Assembly: GCA_937863995.1 (NCBI GenBank) | Contig: CALMIK010000074.1 | Coordinates: 1 to 39,232 of the forward strand | Direction: 5' to 3' | From: an uncultured Chelatococcus sp. | GTDB taxonomy: Bacteria > Pseudomonadota > Alphaproteobacteria > Rhizobiales > Beijerinckiaceae | DNA length: 39,232 nucleotides | Shown: piece by piece, positions 1 through 7,193 of the stretch | How positions within the stretch are numbered: position 1 is the stretch's first letter | Layout: each line of letters starts with the position of its first letter | Notes under the pieces: model-generated | Told to the model about the DNA's origin: nothing | Databases searched by the model: none | What the model saw: only the letters and a program-made list of their open reading frames with translations | Made by a program: the position numbers and the translations under genes

Positions 1-29
1 AGCGCCTGTGACGTTGTTGTGAAGGATAT

Positions 30-212
30 TTATCGTTGTTGTGGAAGCATTCGTACGAATGACTGCAAGCGGTTTTCGTGATTGAGAAATCGGCCGCCCC
101 CGACCGGGGCCGGGATGGCCTGCACGGTGGTTTCCGCGTGGGAGCCGTCGCCGGTGGCGATGATAATGCGAATCATGTCCGTCGCCGGCAGGGCGGGTTC
201 CGCTGGCTTCAT
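30..212 (-). CDS. possible small ORF, unrecognised
   Basis: A 60-codon ATG-to-TAA frame. Its middle part uses GC-rich third positions as real genes here do (runs such as GCC CTG CCG GCG ACG GAC), but the last fifteen codons become AT-rich and the ATG has no convincing Shine-Dalgarno sequence. I do not recognise the product. It could be a gene remnant or chance. The rest of positions 1-351 holds only the inverted-repeat region listed separately. Confidence 0.2.
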   Translation of the reverse strand: MKPAEPALPATDMIRIIIATGDGSHAETTVQAIPAPVGGGRFLNHENRLQSFVRMLPQQR

Positions 213-255
213 GCATGGCGAGCGTCGCGCCGGCCGCAGCCTTTCATGCTTGCTA

Positions 256-294
256 CATAGTTATGACTATGATAAAAGGCGATATTATCATAGT
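256..294 (+). promoter_or_regulatory. operator-like CATAGT repeats and inverted repeat
   Basis: The hexamer CATAGT occurs at 256-261 and 289-294, and its complement ACTATG at 266-271. A perfect 10-bp inverted repeat pairs 266-275 with 285-294 across a 9-base spacer. The block is AT-rich within otherwise GC-rich DNA and lies 58 bases upstream of the ATG at 352. This suggests a repressor or activator site, or an mRNA hairpin, controlling the following gene. No -35/-10 pair could be assigned with confidence and the binding protein is unknown. Confidence 0.4.
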
Positions 295-351
295 GCCTGA
301 TAATAATATGAATGTTTGTTATTTTTTTGTCTTATTGAGGTCTTGCAGGCG

Positions 352-1521
352 ATGAGCAACTCATCTGAGCGTATTACTTCGGTTGCGCTTTTCTCGCGCT
401 CAAGTGTTTCACTAGACATTGGCGTGTCGTCGCATGACGATGGCGCGAGCGCCGTTTCCGGCGCGGACCCGCAATCCGGCCGAACCGTCACGCGGCATCC
501 GGGCGAAGCGCGTGTGCGCGGCCTGTCGTCGGTGTTGGCGGACGGTTTGCGGATGGCGGCATCGTACTCGCCGCCGCGCTCGCCCTTTCTCTTGGCGGAC
601 GATCAGGGGGCAGCGCCGACCAATGACGGCGCCGGCGATGACGCATCGGTCGTCGTCGTTCTGGAGGAGGATTGGTTAACGGACGGGCTTCGCTCCTTCT
701 CGCCCTCTCTGTCGGTCGGTTCCGATGCCGACGTGGAAGATGAGAATGACGAAGGGGGCAACTCCTTGAGCGTCGGGCTATCGGCGGACGATGCGGAGAC
801 GGCGGTGTCGGGCGCGCGCCGGGAGAATGCCTCGGTCCCCGACGCTTTGGCGGCAGCGATTGCGGATGCCGAGGGGCTTTCGGGAGCATTTAGGCTCGTG
901 ACTCCATCCCCATCCCTGCGTGATGAAGATCTGGAGGCGGAGGAGTCCGATGAGACTGAGGCCGGCCCCTCCCGCAATGCGTCGTCTTCGCCTGTTGTCG
1001 ATGGCGGCGCGTCGCCGTCTCCATCGGAGGATGAATACTTCGACGTTGTGTACGCGGACGAGCTAGCTGCCGATGTCGCGCGCGTCCAGCCGGAGCGCGG
1101 TTCGCTGCGGGCGATTCGGCAGGCAAGAGGTCAACTGGCAAGCGGGCATCAGGCAACGGGGCAACAGGCAGGGAGGCAACAGGCAGCAGGGCCGACGTCT
1201 TCGGCCATTTCCGATCCGTCTTTGCTGCGCGCGGCGCTGGACACGGTGCGCGTCGCCGATCTCTCTCAGTGCGGGGAGCGAAACCTCGGACTTTATCTTC
1301 GTGATGTTGCTGCCCACTATCGGCTATCGGGCGACGGCAGAAACGTGATCGGGAATGTGCTGGATCGGCAGTATCGGATGGTTCAGCACAGGGTCGCGAG
1401 AGAGGAGCGACTCGATCATAATCGCGCGGTGGTGAGAGACAGCCTCGAGCGCGAAGCTATCCGGACGCAGGGCGGCATCTGGCCCGCAATATGGGCGCAG
1501 GCCGATTCCAACAGCGAGTGA
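352..1521 (+). CDS. unrecognised acidic, Ser-rich protein
   Basis: A 389-residue protein that I do not recognise. The ATG at 352 was chosen because the frame upstream of it is AT-rich and non-coding in character; AGG lies just upstream and GAGG about 11 bases upstream. The first roughly 250 residues are rich in Ser, Ala, Asp and Glu with little predicted order (acidic stretches such as DADVEDENDEGG and PSEDEYFDV). A Gln/Ala/Gly stretch with a degenerate GQQA repeat follows at about residues 258-282. The last roughly 100 residues look foldable and Arg-rich (QYRMVQHRVAREERLDHN). There is no signal peptide or membrane segment. A Ser-rich disordered N-terminus with a C-terminal domain resembles many type III secreted effectors, but no secretion gene or tts-box-like site was seen, so this is only a guess. 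It stands alone, with a half-copy of the palindromic repeat downstream. Confidence 0.7.
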   Translation: MSNSSERITSVALFSRSSVSLDIGVSSHDDGASAVSGADPQSGRTVTRHPGEARVRGLSSVLADGLRMAASYSPPRSPFLLADDQGAAPTNDGAGDDASVVVVLEEDWLTDGLRSFSPSLSVGSDADVEDENDEGGNSLSVGLSADDAETAVSGARRENASVPDALAAAIADAEGLSGAFRLVTPSPSLRDEDLEAEESDETEAGPSRNASSSPVVDGGASPSPSEDEYFDVVYADELAADVARVQPERGSLRAIRQARGQLASGHQATGQQAGRQQAAGPTSSAISDPSLLRAALDTVRVADLSQCGERNLGLYLRDVAAHYRLSGDGRNVIGNVLDRQYRMVQHRVAREERLDHNRAVVRDSLEREAIRTQGGIWPAIWAQADSNSE

Positions 1522-1583
1522 CGGCCTCCGGCGCATAGCTGCGCCGTGGTCTGCCTGTCTTGCGCCCATTTTTTTGCTTCCAG

Positions 1584-1633
1584 GCGAATTCTTGTCGGCC
1601 AAGTAATTCCATTTAATCGGAAAGCGCTTTAGA
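1584..1633 (-). repeat. half-copy of dispersed palindromic repeat (copy D)
   Basis: Read on the minus strand this matches the first hairpin module of the repeats at 33062 and 34699: it shares AGCGCTTTCCGATT, then an A/T-rich stretch ending GGAAT, and GAATTCGC. The second module (stem closed by GTTTCAACGAAAC) is absent. It lies between the acidic unknown protein and the EamA permease gene, in the opposite orientation to the other copies relative to the plus strand. Confidence 0.7.
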
Positions 1634-1720
1634 GACAGTTTGTTCTCGGCAGGGAGCGTGTCCAGTTCTTTTCGGCGGCCGACCGCTTCCGGAGAGTTTT
1701 TTGCAGTCTGGAGTTGGTGG

Positions 1721-2629
1721 TTGAGCACTTCGTCACATGTTTTCGAGCCGGAACGGCGGCGATGGTTTTCTCTGCCGGAGGCCGTGCTCATCGTCGTCAC
1801 GGTGTTCTGGGGCACCACCTTCCTGATTGTGCAGCATGCGCTGACGGTCACGGGGCCATTTTTTCTGGTCGGCTTGCGGTTTGCCACTGCCGCCTTGGTG
1901 CTTGGGCTGTTCACGGGCCGGGCGATGGCAGGCATGACGCGGCTCGAGTTGCGGGCAGGCAGCCTGATCGGCGTGGCGCTGATGCTCGGCTACGCGCTGC
2001 AAACTGTCGGCCTCCAGACGATCCCAAGCAGCCAGTCCGGCTTCATCACCGCGCTCTACGTGCCGTTCGTGCCCTTGCTGCAGCTCGTGGTGCTGCGCGT
2101 CATGCCCCGGCCGATGGCGTGGGCGGGCATCGCGCTTTCGTTCGTCGGCCTCATGCTGCTTGCCGGGCCCGAAGGGGCGTCGATCTCATTCGAGGCCGGC
2201 GAGTTGTGGACTGTGGCATCGGCGCTGGCGATCGCGGTGGAGATCATTCTCATCAGCGCTTTCGCTGGGCGCACCCACGCGCGCCGGGTGACGGTGGTGC
2301 AACTTGCCGTGGCGTCATGCCTCAGCTTCGCCGCCATGATTCCGGCCGGGGAAAGTGTGCCGCCGTTCTCGTGGCTGCTCGTCACCACCGCGTGTGGCCT
2401 TGGGCTCGCGAGCGCCCTGATTCAGTTTGCCATGAACTGGGCCCAGCGCACCGTCTCGCCCACGCGCGCCACGCTGATCTATGCGGGGGAGCCGGTGTGG
2501 GCCGGCATTTTCGGCCGCCTCGCCGGCGAACGCCTCGGCCCGCTCGCCATCGTGGGCGGCGCGCTGATCGTTGTCGGCGTCCTCGTGAGCGAACTGCGTC
2601 TCAAGGGCAAACGGGCGCCGCACCCGTGA
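1721..2629 (+). CDS. DMT-superfamily (EamA) permease
   Basis: An inner-membrane permease of 302 residues, the usual length of a two-EamA-repeat drug/metabolite transporter with ten membrane segments. The first helix carries the typical VFWGTTFLIV motif (WG-S/T at the start of an EamA unit). The end of the second repeat has LIYAGEPVWAGIFGRL, the usual E-P-V/L-x-A motif, followed by a last helix and a short basic tail. The substrate cannot be read from sequence; family members export amino acids or metabolites. I chose the TTG at 1721 because GGAG lies 7 bases before it. An open frame continues upstream to 1640, but that part overlaps the repeat region and has no membrane character. It converges with the next gene, 24 bases apart. 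Confidence 0.85.
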   Translation: MSTSSHVFEPERRRWFSLPEAVLIVVTVFWGTTFLIVQHALTVTGPFFLVGLRFATAALVLGLFTGRAMAGMTRLELRAGSLIGVALMLGYALQTVGLQTIPSSQSGFITALYVPFVPLLQLVVLRVMPRPMAWAGIALSFVGLMLLAGPEGASISFEAGELWTVASALAIAVEIILISAFAGRTHARRVTVVQLAVASCLSFAAMIPAGESVPPFSWLLVTTACGLGLASALIQFAMNWAQRTVSPTRATLIYAGEPVWAGIFGRLAGERLGPLAIVGGALIVVGVLVSELRLKGKRAPHP

Positions 2630-2653
2630 GGGCGGAGTAGCGGGCGCGCCGCC

Positions 2654-2995
2654 TCACCGCGTGTGCTTGTCGAATGTGTCGAGGACGAGCGCCTTTTCTC
2701 TGGGTGTCAGTTTAAATCCGCCCGTATTGTCAAGCATTTTCACGATATACGTGCGCTCTGCGGCCTCATTGGCCGGCATTTCCCGAATGGCGTTGAGCAA
2801 TGCGCCGACCAGCATGCCGTTCGGCCCCTGTCGCAGTTGCGCTTCCAGCAGCGTTTGAAGGGAGCCGCGCTCCGGCTGCTTCTGTTGCTGGACGCCGCCT
2901 GTGCGCTGATCATTCGCGCCGCGCGCCTCTTGGGTCGCGGCCGCGTCATATGTGGGCGAGGGCCGGAGAAGGTCGGAGGGAAGGCTGGCGAACAT
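2654..2995 (-). CDS. small unrecognised protein
   Basis: A 113-residue soluble protein of unknown function. The ATG at 2995 is preceded by GAGGA with a 5-base spacer, which favours it over an upstream ATG at 3034. The first half is Gln/Ala/Arg-rich and probably flexible (GGVQQQKQPERGS). The second half looks helical (LQTLLEAQLRQGPNGMLVG, then REKALVLDTFDKHTR). There is no signal peptide, membrane segment or recognisable metal or nucleotide motif. Its upstream region (2996-3170) is strikingly AT-rich compared with the rest of the window, as is that of the unknown gene at 352, so both may belong to one accessory patch. No function is proposed. Confidence 0.6.
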   Translation of the reverse strand: MFASLPSDLLRPSPTYDAAATQEARGANDQRTGGVQQQKQPERGSLQTLLEAQLRQGPNGMLVGALLNAIREMPANEAAERTYIVKMLDNTGGFKLTPREKALVLDTFDKHTR

Positions 2996-3170
2996 CGTAT
3001 TCCTCACGCTTGTTGATGAATGAAGCTGCGCCACCTTAGTGACGAAGCAATAATTTTATAAAATAGCGCTTTCATGTAATCACGATCTACGAATAATTTC
3101 AACGCCATCACTCGGATTGTTGCTTTGCGTATCAGTTGGTAAATCTATTTTTTATTTAAGTGTAAAACAA

Positions 3171-3209
3171 AAAACACCCCCATGCATATTGAATGCGTGG
3201 GGGTGTTTT
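3171..3209 (-). terminator. rho-independent terminator of ddl (bidirectional shape)
   Basis: A 17-bp stem (3171-3187 with 3193-3209, one mismatch) encloses a 5-base loop. On the minus strand, the sense of ddl, the stem ends in TTTT and continues TTGTTTTACA, a good U-tract. It starts 29 bases after the ddl stop codon. On the plus strand the stem also ends in TTTTA, so it could act in both directions. Confidence 0.85.
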
Positions 3210-3237
3210 ATCGATCTATTTCTGATGTATAAGCAAG

Positions 3238-4161
3238 TCAGCCGTATTGTGCTGTTTTCACCAGCCGGTCGACGAGATCGGCGAAGCTGATGCCGACGTG
3301 CGTCGCCTGCTCCGGCGCCAGGCTGAGCGGGGTCATGCCGGGCTGGGTATTGGTTTCGAGGATGTAGAGCCCGCCGTCCGCGCCTGCGTCCGGGCGGTCG
3401 TCGTAGCGGAAGTCCGAGCGGCTGAGGCTGCGGCAACCCAGCGCCTCGTGGGCGATCTCGGCCCAGCGCAAAGCCTGCTCGGTGATCTCGGCGGGAACGG
3501 GCGCGGGCACCAGATGTTGCGTCCGCCCTTCCGTGTACTTGTTGGCGTAATCGTAAAAGCCTTCCGCGGTGCGCAATTCCGTCACCGCCAGCGCCTTGCC
3601 GTCGAGAACGGCCACCGTGAGTTCGCGTCCCTCGATGAACCGTTCCACCAGCACGTGGTCGCCATAGGCCCAATCCTCGTCGGAGGCGATGAGGTTGTCG
3701 CCAGCCGTCACGATGCGCACGCCCTTGGACGAGCCTTCCGCCACGGGCTTGATGACATAGGGCACGGGCAGGGGATGGCCGGTGCGGAAATCGTCGCGCG
3801 TGCACAGCTTGCCGGTGGCGCACCGCAGGCCGGCGCGGCTGAAGATGTCGCGCGCCAGCGCCTTGTTCATGGCGACCGCCGATGCGAGCAGCCCGGAATG
3901 GGTGTAGGGCACGCGCAGCAGATCGAGCAGCCCCTGCACCGAGCCGTCCTCGCCGGGCCGGCCGTGGAGGGCGTTGAACACCACGTCGCGCGCGGGATCG
4001 AGCGCCGCGACGAGTTCCTTCACCCCGTTGGCGGGGTCGATGAGAACCACGTCGTGCCCCTTGCCGCGCAAGGCATCGGCGCAGGCCCGCCCGCTGACCA
4101 GCGACACCTCGCGCTCGGCCGAAAAGCCACCGTAAAGGACCACCACCCGCCGTGCCGCCAT
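3238..4161 (-). CDS. ddl: D-alanine--D-alanine ligase
   Basis: A cytoplasmic ATP-grasp enzyme joining two D-alanines, using ATP, for the peptidoglycan stem peptide. Its 307 residues are the normal length for the DdlB type. Visible motifs are the N-terminal VVLYGGFSAEREVSL (Gly-rich, with Glu binding the first D-Ala), HGRPGEDGSVQGLLDLL, the ATP-binding VIKPVAEGSSKGV, SRSDFRYDD in the catalytic core, and the metal-binding LETNTQPGMTPLSL near the C-terminus. The ATG at 4161 is preceded by AGGGAGAA at proper spacing. In many alphaproteobacteria ddlB sits in the mur/fts cluster. Here it stands alone with its own terminator, so it may be a second copy; that cannot be decided from this window. Confidence 0.95.
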   Translation of the reverse strand: MAARRVVVLYGGFSAEREVSLVSGRACADALRGKGHDVVLIDPANGVKELVAALDPARDVVFNALHGRPGEDGSVQGLLDLLRVPYTHSGLLASAVAMNKALARDIFSRAGLRCATGKLCTRDDFRTGHPLPVPYVIKPVAEGSSKGVRIVTAGDNLIASDEDWAYGDHVLVERFIEGRELTVAVLDGKALAVTELRTAEGFYDYANKYTEGRTQHLVPAPVPAEITEQALRWAEIAHEALGCRSLSRSDFRYDDRPDAGADGGLYILETNTQPGMTPLSLAPEQATHVGISFADLVDRLVKTAQYG

Positions 4162-4453
4162 CGTTGTTCTCCCTAAAGTGCCGCCCCGGTCTATTTATAG
4201 GGCGGCAAAGATGAACGTTCTCCGAAAAACCGGCAAATCCATGGATGCCGCCCGCGCGCCGCCCGCCGGGCGCGGTGGCGGCATGTGCATGTATGACAAG
4301 AATTTAACGGAAATATCCGTGAATGAATTTAGTCGCTTATAAAAAAATATACTGATCTGATCGATTGAGATTGCACGATCTCTTGTTATCCTGTCGCGCG
4401 GCTCACGCGACGCATCGGGCCGTATCCTGTAGTCGAATGACGGAGTGATCACC

Positions 4454-4900
4454 ATGGGTTTGCTGAGCTTCATCAAGGGCGCCGGCGAGAAGCTGTTCGG
4501 CGCGAGCGAGGCGCAGGCGGCGACCGCCGACGATCTGAAGAAGGAAGTGGAGAAGCACGGTCTCAGCACCGAGGGTCTCGACATCCAGGTCGACGGTGAC
4601 AAGGTCACGGTCAAGGGCAACGCCGCCAGCACCGAACAGGCGGAGAAGATCGCGCTCGCCCTCGGCAACACGCTCGGCGTCGCGTCGGTCGAAAGCGACA
4701 TCGCCGTGGAGAACGCCACGGAAGACGCGAAATTCTACACCGTGGTCAAGGGCGACACGCTGTGGAAGATCGCCGAGGAGCAGTACGGCGCCGGCAAGGG
4801 CGCGAAGTACACCGAGATCTTCGAGGCCAACAAGCCGCTGCTGAGCCATCCCGACAAGATCTACCCCGGCCAGGTGCTGCGCGTCCCGCCGCTTGCGTAA
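4454..4900 (+). CDS. kbp: BON-LysM protein, Kbp/YgaU-like
   Basis: A 148-residue protein with the two-domain plan and length of E. coli Kbp (YgaU, 149 residues), a cytoplasmic potassium-binding protein. After a short N-terminal segment (MGLLSFIKGAGEKLFG), a BON domain covers roughly residues 25-88 (GLDIQVDGDKVTVKGNA ... GVASVESDI). A LysM domain covers roughly 94-146 (YTVVKGDTLWKIAEEQYG ... IYPGQVLRVP). There is no signal peptide. The ATG at 4454 has CGGAG 8 bases upstream. Potassium binding is inferred from E. coli; LysM could instead imply a peptidoglycan contact. The 292-base divergent gap to ddl holds a GC-rich inverted stretch near 4249-4285 and AT-rich DNA, but no clear promoter. Confidence 0.88.
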   Translation: MGLLSFIKGAGEKLFGASEAQAATADDLKKEVEKHGLSTEGLDIQVDGDKVTVKGNAASTEQAEKIALALGNTLGVASVESDIAVENATEDAKFYTVVKGDTLWKIAEEQYGAGKGAKYTEIFEANKPLLSHPDKIYPGQVLRVPPLA

Positions 4901-4990
4901 GCATTTTCTGCGCGCGCCTTGCCGTGCGTGCTGTCCTTGGCCGCGCGTGCCGTCCTTGCGCGGCGGCGCGCGCCGTGGTGTGATCGGCGC

Positions 4991-5311
4991 ATGAGCGCGT
5001 CAGACCCCGCATCGCCCATTACCGCCGCCCCGCGCGTCGCCATCACCTACTGCACGCAATGTCAGTGGCTGCTGCGCGCCGCGTGGATGGCGCAGGAGCT
5101 GCTGTCGACGTTCGGGCCGGATCTGGCCGAAGTGGCGCTCGTGCCCGGCACGGGCGGCGTGTTCCGCATCGACTACGACGGCGACGCGATCTGGGAGCGC
5201 AAGCGCGACGGCGGTTTTCCCGACGTGAAGACGCTCAAGCAGCGCGTGCGCGACAGGCTCGACCCCGAGCGCAGCCTCGGCCACGTCGACGCCCATCCGC
5301 GCGCCGATTGA
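4991..5311 (+). CDS. SelT/SelW/SelH-family thioredoxin-like protein (Cys form)
   Basis: A 106-residue protein of the Rdx/SelW family. The signature is a CxxC at Cys21-Cys24 (ITYCTQCQWLLRAAWMAQEL), followed by the conserved LVPGTGGVFRI and a C-terminal KRDGGFPDVKTLKQRVRD, where the family often has W-x-R-K. Both redox positions are cysteine, with no in-frame UGA, so selenocysteine is not needed. The fold is thioredoxin-like, and relatives bind glutathione or reduce disulfides; the partner here is unknown. The ATG at 4991 begins about 16 residues before the first strand. The upstream in-frame stretch from 4919 is Arg/Ala-rich filler and is left out. It lies 90 bases downstream of kbp. Confidence 0.88.
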   Translation: MSASDPASPITAAPRVAITYCTQCQWLLRAAWMAQELLSTFGPDLAEVALVPGTGGVFRIDYDGDAIWERKRDGGFPDVKTLKQRVRDRLDPERSLGHVDAHPRAD

Positions 5312-5408
5312 CACACGGCCCGGAATTGACGCCCCGCATGCTGCGGCGGCGCCTTATCGAAGTTTGCCTCGTTCAAATCGTCCAATTCGCAAACCTGGAG
5401 TTCATCCA

Positions 5409-5963
5409 ATGAGTGATCTTGTATTCATCGCCTTCCCCACCGAGGAAAAGGCCGTGGAAGTGCGTGACCGCCTGCTGAAGCTGCAGCAGGAATACCTGAT
5501 CGAGCTCGGTGACGCAGTCGTCGCCGTGAAGGAAGACGACGGCAAGATCCGCCTCAACCAGCTCTTCAATCTCACCGCCACGGGCGCCATGTCGGGCGCG
5601 CTGTGGGGGGCGCTGATCGGCTTCATCTTCCTCAATCCGCTGCTCGGCACGGCGGTCGGGGCGGGCGCTGGCGCGCTCAGCGGCAGGCTGACCGATGTCG
5701 GCATCAACGACAACTTCATCAAGGAAGCCGCGGAAGCGCTGCAGCCGGGAACGGCCGGCCTGTTCCTGCTTATCCGCAAGTTCACGGCGGACAAGATCCT
5801 GAAGGAATTCGACGGTGTTGGCGGCACGGTCATCCAGACCTCGTTCGACGAGACCAAGGAAGAGGCGCTGCGCCTGGCTCTCGCCGGCCATGCGGCCCAC
5901 GAAGCGCAGGCCCCGGGTGCGGCAGCCCCCGTTCCGCCCGCGCCGGGCGGCGCGGCAAGCTGA
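5409..5963 (+). CDS. DUF1269-family membrane protein
   Basis: A 184-residue protein matching the DUF1269 pattern: a soluble N-terminal domain (MSDLVFIAFPTEEKAVEVRD ...), a central Gly/Ala-rich hydrophobic hairpin at about residues 60-97 (MSGALWGALIGFIFLNPLL, then GTAVGAGAGALSGRL), and a C-terminal domain (GTAGLFLLIRKFTADKIL, then DGVGGTVIQTSFDETKEEAL). An Ala/Pro tail ends the protein. The molecular role of the family is not established, although members recur among stress-associated genes. The ATG at 5409 has TGGAG 8 bases upstream. The gene converges with phaG; only 17 bases separate the stop codons, and an 8-bp GC stem (5984-5991 with 6001-6008) lies in the last codons of phaG. Confidence 0.85.
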   Translation: MSDLVFIAFPTEEKAVEVRDRLLKLQQEYLIELGDAVVAVKEDDGKIRLNQLFNLTATGAMSGALWGALIGFIFLNPLLGTAVGAGAGALSGRLTDVGINDNFIKEAAEALQPGTAGLFLLIRKFTADKILKEFDGVGGTVIQTSFDETKEEALRLALAGHAAHEAQAPGAAAPVPPAPGGAAS

Positions 5964-5980
5964 GAAAACGCGCTGTGCGT

Positions 5981-6379
5981 TCAGTCCGGGCGGTTTTGCT
6001 GCCCGGACACCACGCCCTTGTACTTGTTGGATTCAGGCACTTCGCGGTTATTCTCGACGCGGTCGCGGTAAAGCGCCGCGCGCACGAGCAGCATCATCGC
6101 CACTGGCGTGGTGGTGGTCAGGAACACGGCGATCAGGATCTCGTGTACCGACAGGCGGCCGCGCAGGACCGAAAAGCACAGCATCGACGCGACCAGGATG
6201 AAACCGGTCCCCAGCGTTGCGCCGAGCGTGGGCGCATGCACGCGCTCGTAGAAAGATTTCAGCCGCAGCAGGCCGATCGATCCGATCAGCGCCAGCGACG
6301 AGCCGAGAAAGACGAACAGCGCCGTCACATAGGCCGCCCAGGCCGGCAGGTCCTTGAAGGTGAGGTCGATGTCGATCAC
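5981..6379 (-). CDS. phaG: monovalent cation/H+ antiporter subunit G
   Basis: The last subunit of the multi-protein Pha/Mrp antiporter, 132 residues. Three membrane segments are visible: AYVTALFVFLGSSLALIGSI, then LGATLGTGFILVASMLCF, then ILIAVFLTTTTPVAMMLL. The family motif LLRLKSFYERVHAPTLGATLG sits between the first and second. The GTG start at 6379 overlaps the phaF stop in a GTGA junction, so translation is probably coupled. The C-terminal tail (about 35 residues, polar) is slightly long for MrpG. The operon ends here, running into the convergent DUF1269 gene. Confidence 0.92.
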   Translation of the reverse strand: MIDIDLTFKDLPAWAAYVTALFVFLGSSLALIGSIGLLRLKSFYERVHAPTLGATLGTGFILVASMLCFSVLRGRLSVHEILIAVFLTTTTPVAMMLLVRAALYRDRVENNREVPESNKYKGVVSGQQNRPD

Positions 6380-6696
6380 TCGATCACCTCGCCGCGCATG
6401 ATGAACTTCGACAGCGCCACCGTGCCGACGAAGCCGAGCATGCCGATGATGAGCGCCACCTCGAAGTAGACCGCGCTTGCGATGCGGATGCCGTATGTGA
6501 GCAGCAGCAGCATGGCGTTGACGTAGAACGTGTCCAGCCCCAGCACCCGGTCCTGCGCGCGCGGGCCGAAGATCAGCCGGTAGGCGGCGCACGCCATGGC
6601 GAGGCCGAGGAAGAGCTGGGCGATGAACAGCGACCAGTCCAGCACCAGGAACGGCAGGTCCAGCGGCCGGGCAGGGGGAAGGGGCAGGAACCTCAT
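6376..6696 (-). CDS. phaF: monovalent cation/H+ antiporter subunit F
   Basis: A 106-residue membrane protein of the MrpF/MnhF/PhaF family with three hydrophobic segments. The conserved central stretch is FGPRAQDRVLGLDTFYVNAM (the family shows a G-P-x-x-x-D-R-V-x-A/G-x-D pattern). The C-terminal helix is VALIIGMLGFVGTVALSKF. The first roughly 15 residues are Pro-rich (MRFLPLPPARPLDLP). The ATG at 6696 lies in an ATGA overlap with the phaE stop, and the phaF stop in turn overlaps the phaG GTG. It acts within the inner-membrane Pha complex. Confidence 0.92.
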   Translation of the reverse strand: MRFLPLPPARPLDLPFLVLDWSLFIAQLFLGLAMACAAYRLIFGPRAQDRVLGLDTFYVNAMLLLLTYGIRIASAVYFEVALIIGMLGFVGTVALSKFIMRGEVIE

Positions 6697-7193
6697 TCGA
6701 AAATCTCCATCAGCCGCCGCTCGTAGCGATTCTTGATGGTGTCGATCCACATCTGCTCGTCCTGCAGGTCGAGCACGTGGATCAGCAGCATGCCGGAGGA
6801 CGACGAGAAATTCGTCCAGATGGTGCCGGGCGTCGAGGTGAGGACGATGGCGAGCACGGCAAGCCCGTAGGGGTCGCGCATGTCGAGCGGCACGGCCATG
6901 AAGCCCGGCGCGCCACGCCGGCTCTTTGGCCGCAGGATGATGCGGGCCACGGCGATGTTGGAATGAACGATGTCGACAAAGACGATGCCGAGCAGCTTGA
7001 CGATGGTCCATGGCCGGCGGATGCGGGGGCTCTCCTGGCCAAGGGCGGTCATCACCCAGCCGCCGCCAAGCGCCAGCACAGCCGCGAACGTAAGCGCCGC
7101 CGGCGTGACCGACTGGTTGAGCAGCAGCCACATAACGAAGATCGACAGCGACAGCAGCGGGTAGGGCAGAACACGCCTGAAGGCCCGGCTCAT
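6693..7193 (-). CDS. phaE: monovalent cation/H+ antiporter subunit E
   Basis: A 166-residue MNHE-family subunit (MrpE/PhaE). Two N-terminal helices (LLSLSIFVMWLLLNQSV and LTFAAVLALGGGWVM) are followed by the conserved amphipathic region (VDIVHSNIAVARIILRPK) and the family motif TSTPGTIWTNFSSS, here followed by MLLIHVLDLQDEQMWID. The length is normal. It overlaps both phaD (ATGA at 7190-7193) and phaF (6693-6696). MrpE is not part of the proton path in known complexes but is needed for assembly or full activity. Confidence 0.93.
   Translation of the reverse strand: MSRAFRRVLPYPLLSLSIFVMWLLLNQSVTPAALTFAAVLALGGGWVMTALGQESPRIRRPWTIVKLLGIVFVDIVHSNIAVARIILRPKSRRGAPGFMAVPLDMRDPYGLAVLAIVLTSTPGTIWTNFSSSSGMLLIHVLDLQDEQMWIDTIKNRYERRLMEIFE

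Noticed and set aside
1123..1190. GGCAACAGGCAG-type short repeats in the unknown gene as a CRISPR or VNTR
   Set aside because: The units are degenerate, there are no spacers, and the frame is simply Gln/Ala/Gly-coding; treated as a low-complexity protein tract.
5984..6008. 8-bp GC stem as a terminator between phaG and the DUF1269 gene
   Set aside because: It lies within the last codons of phaG and has no U-tract on either strand.
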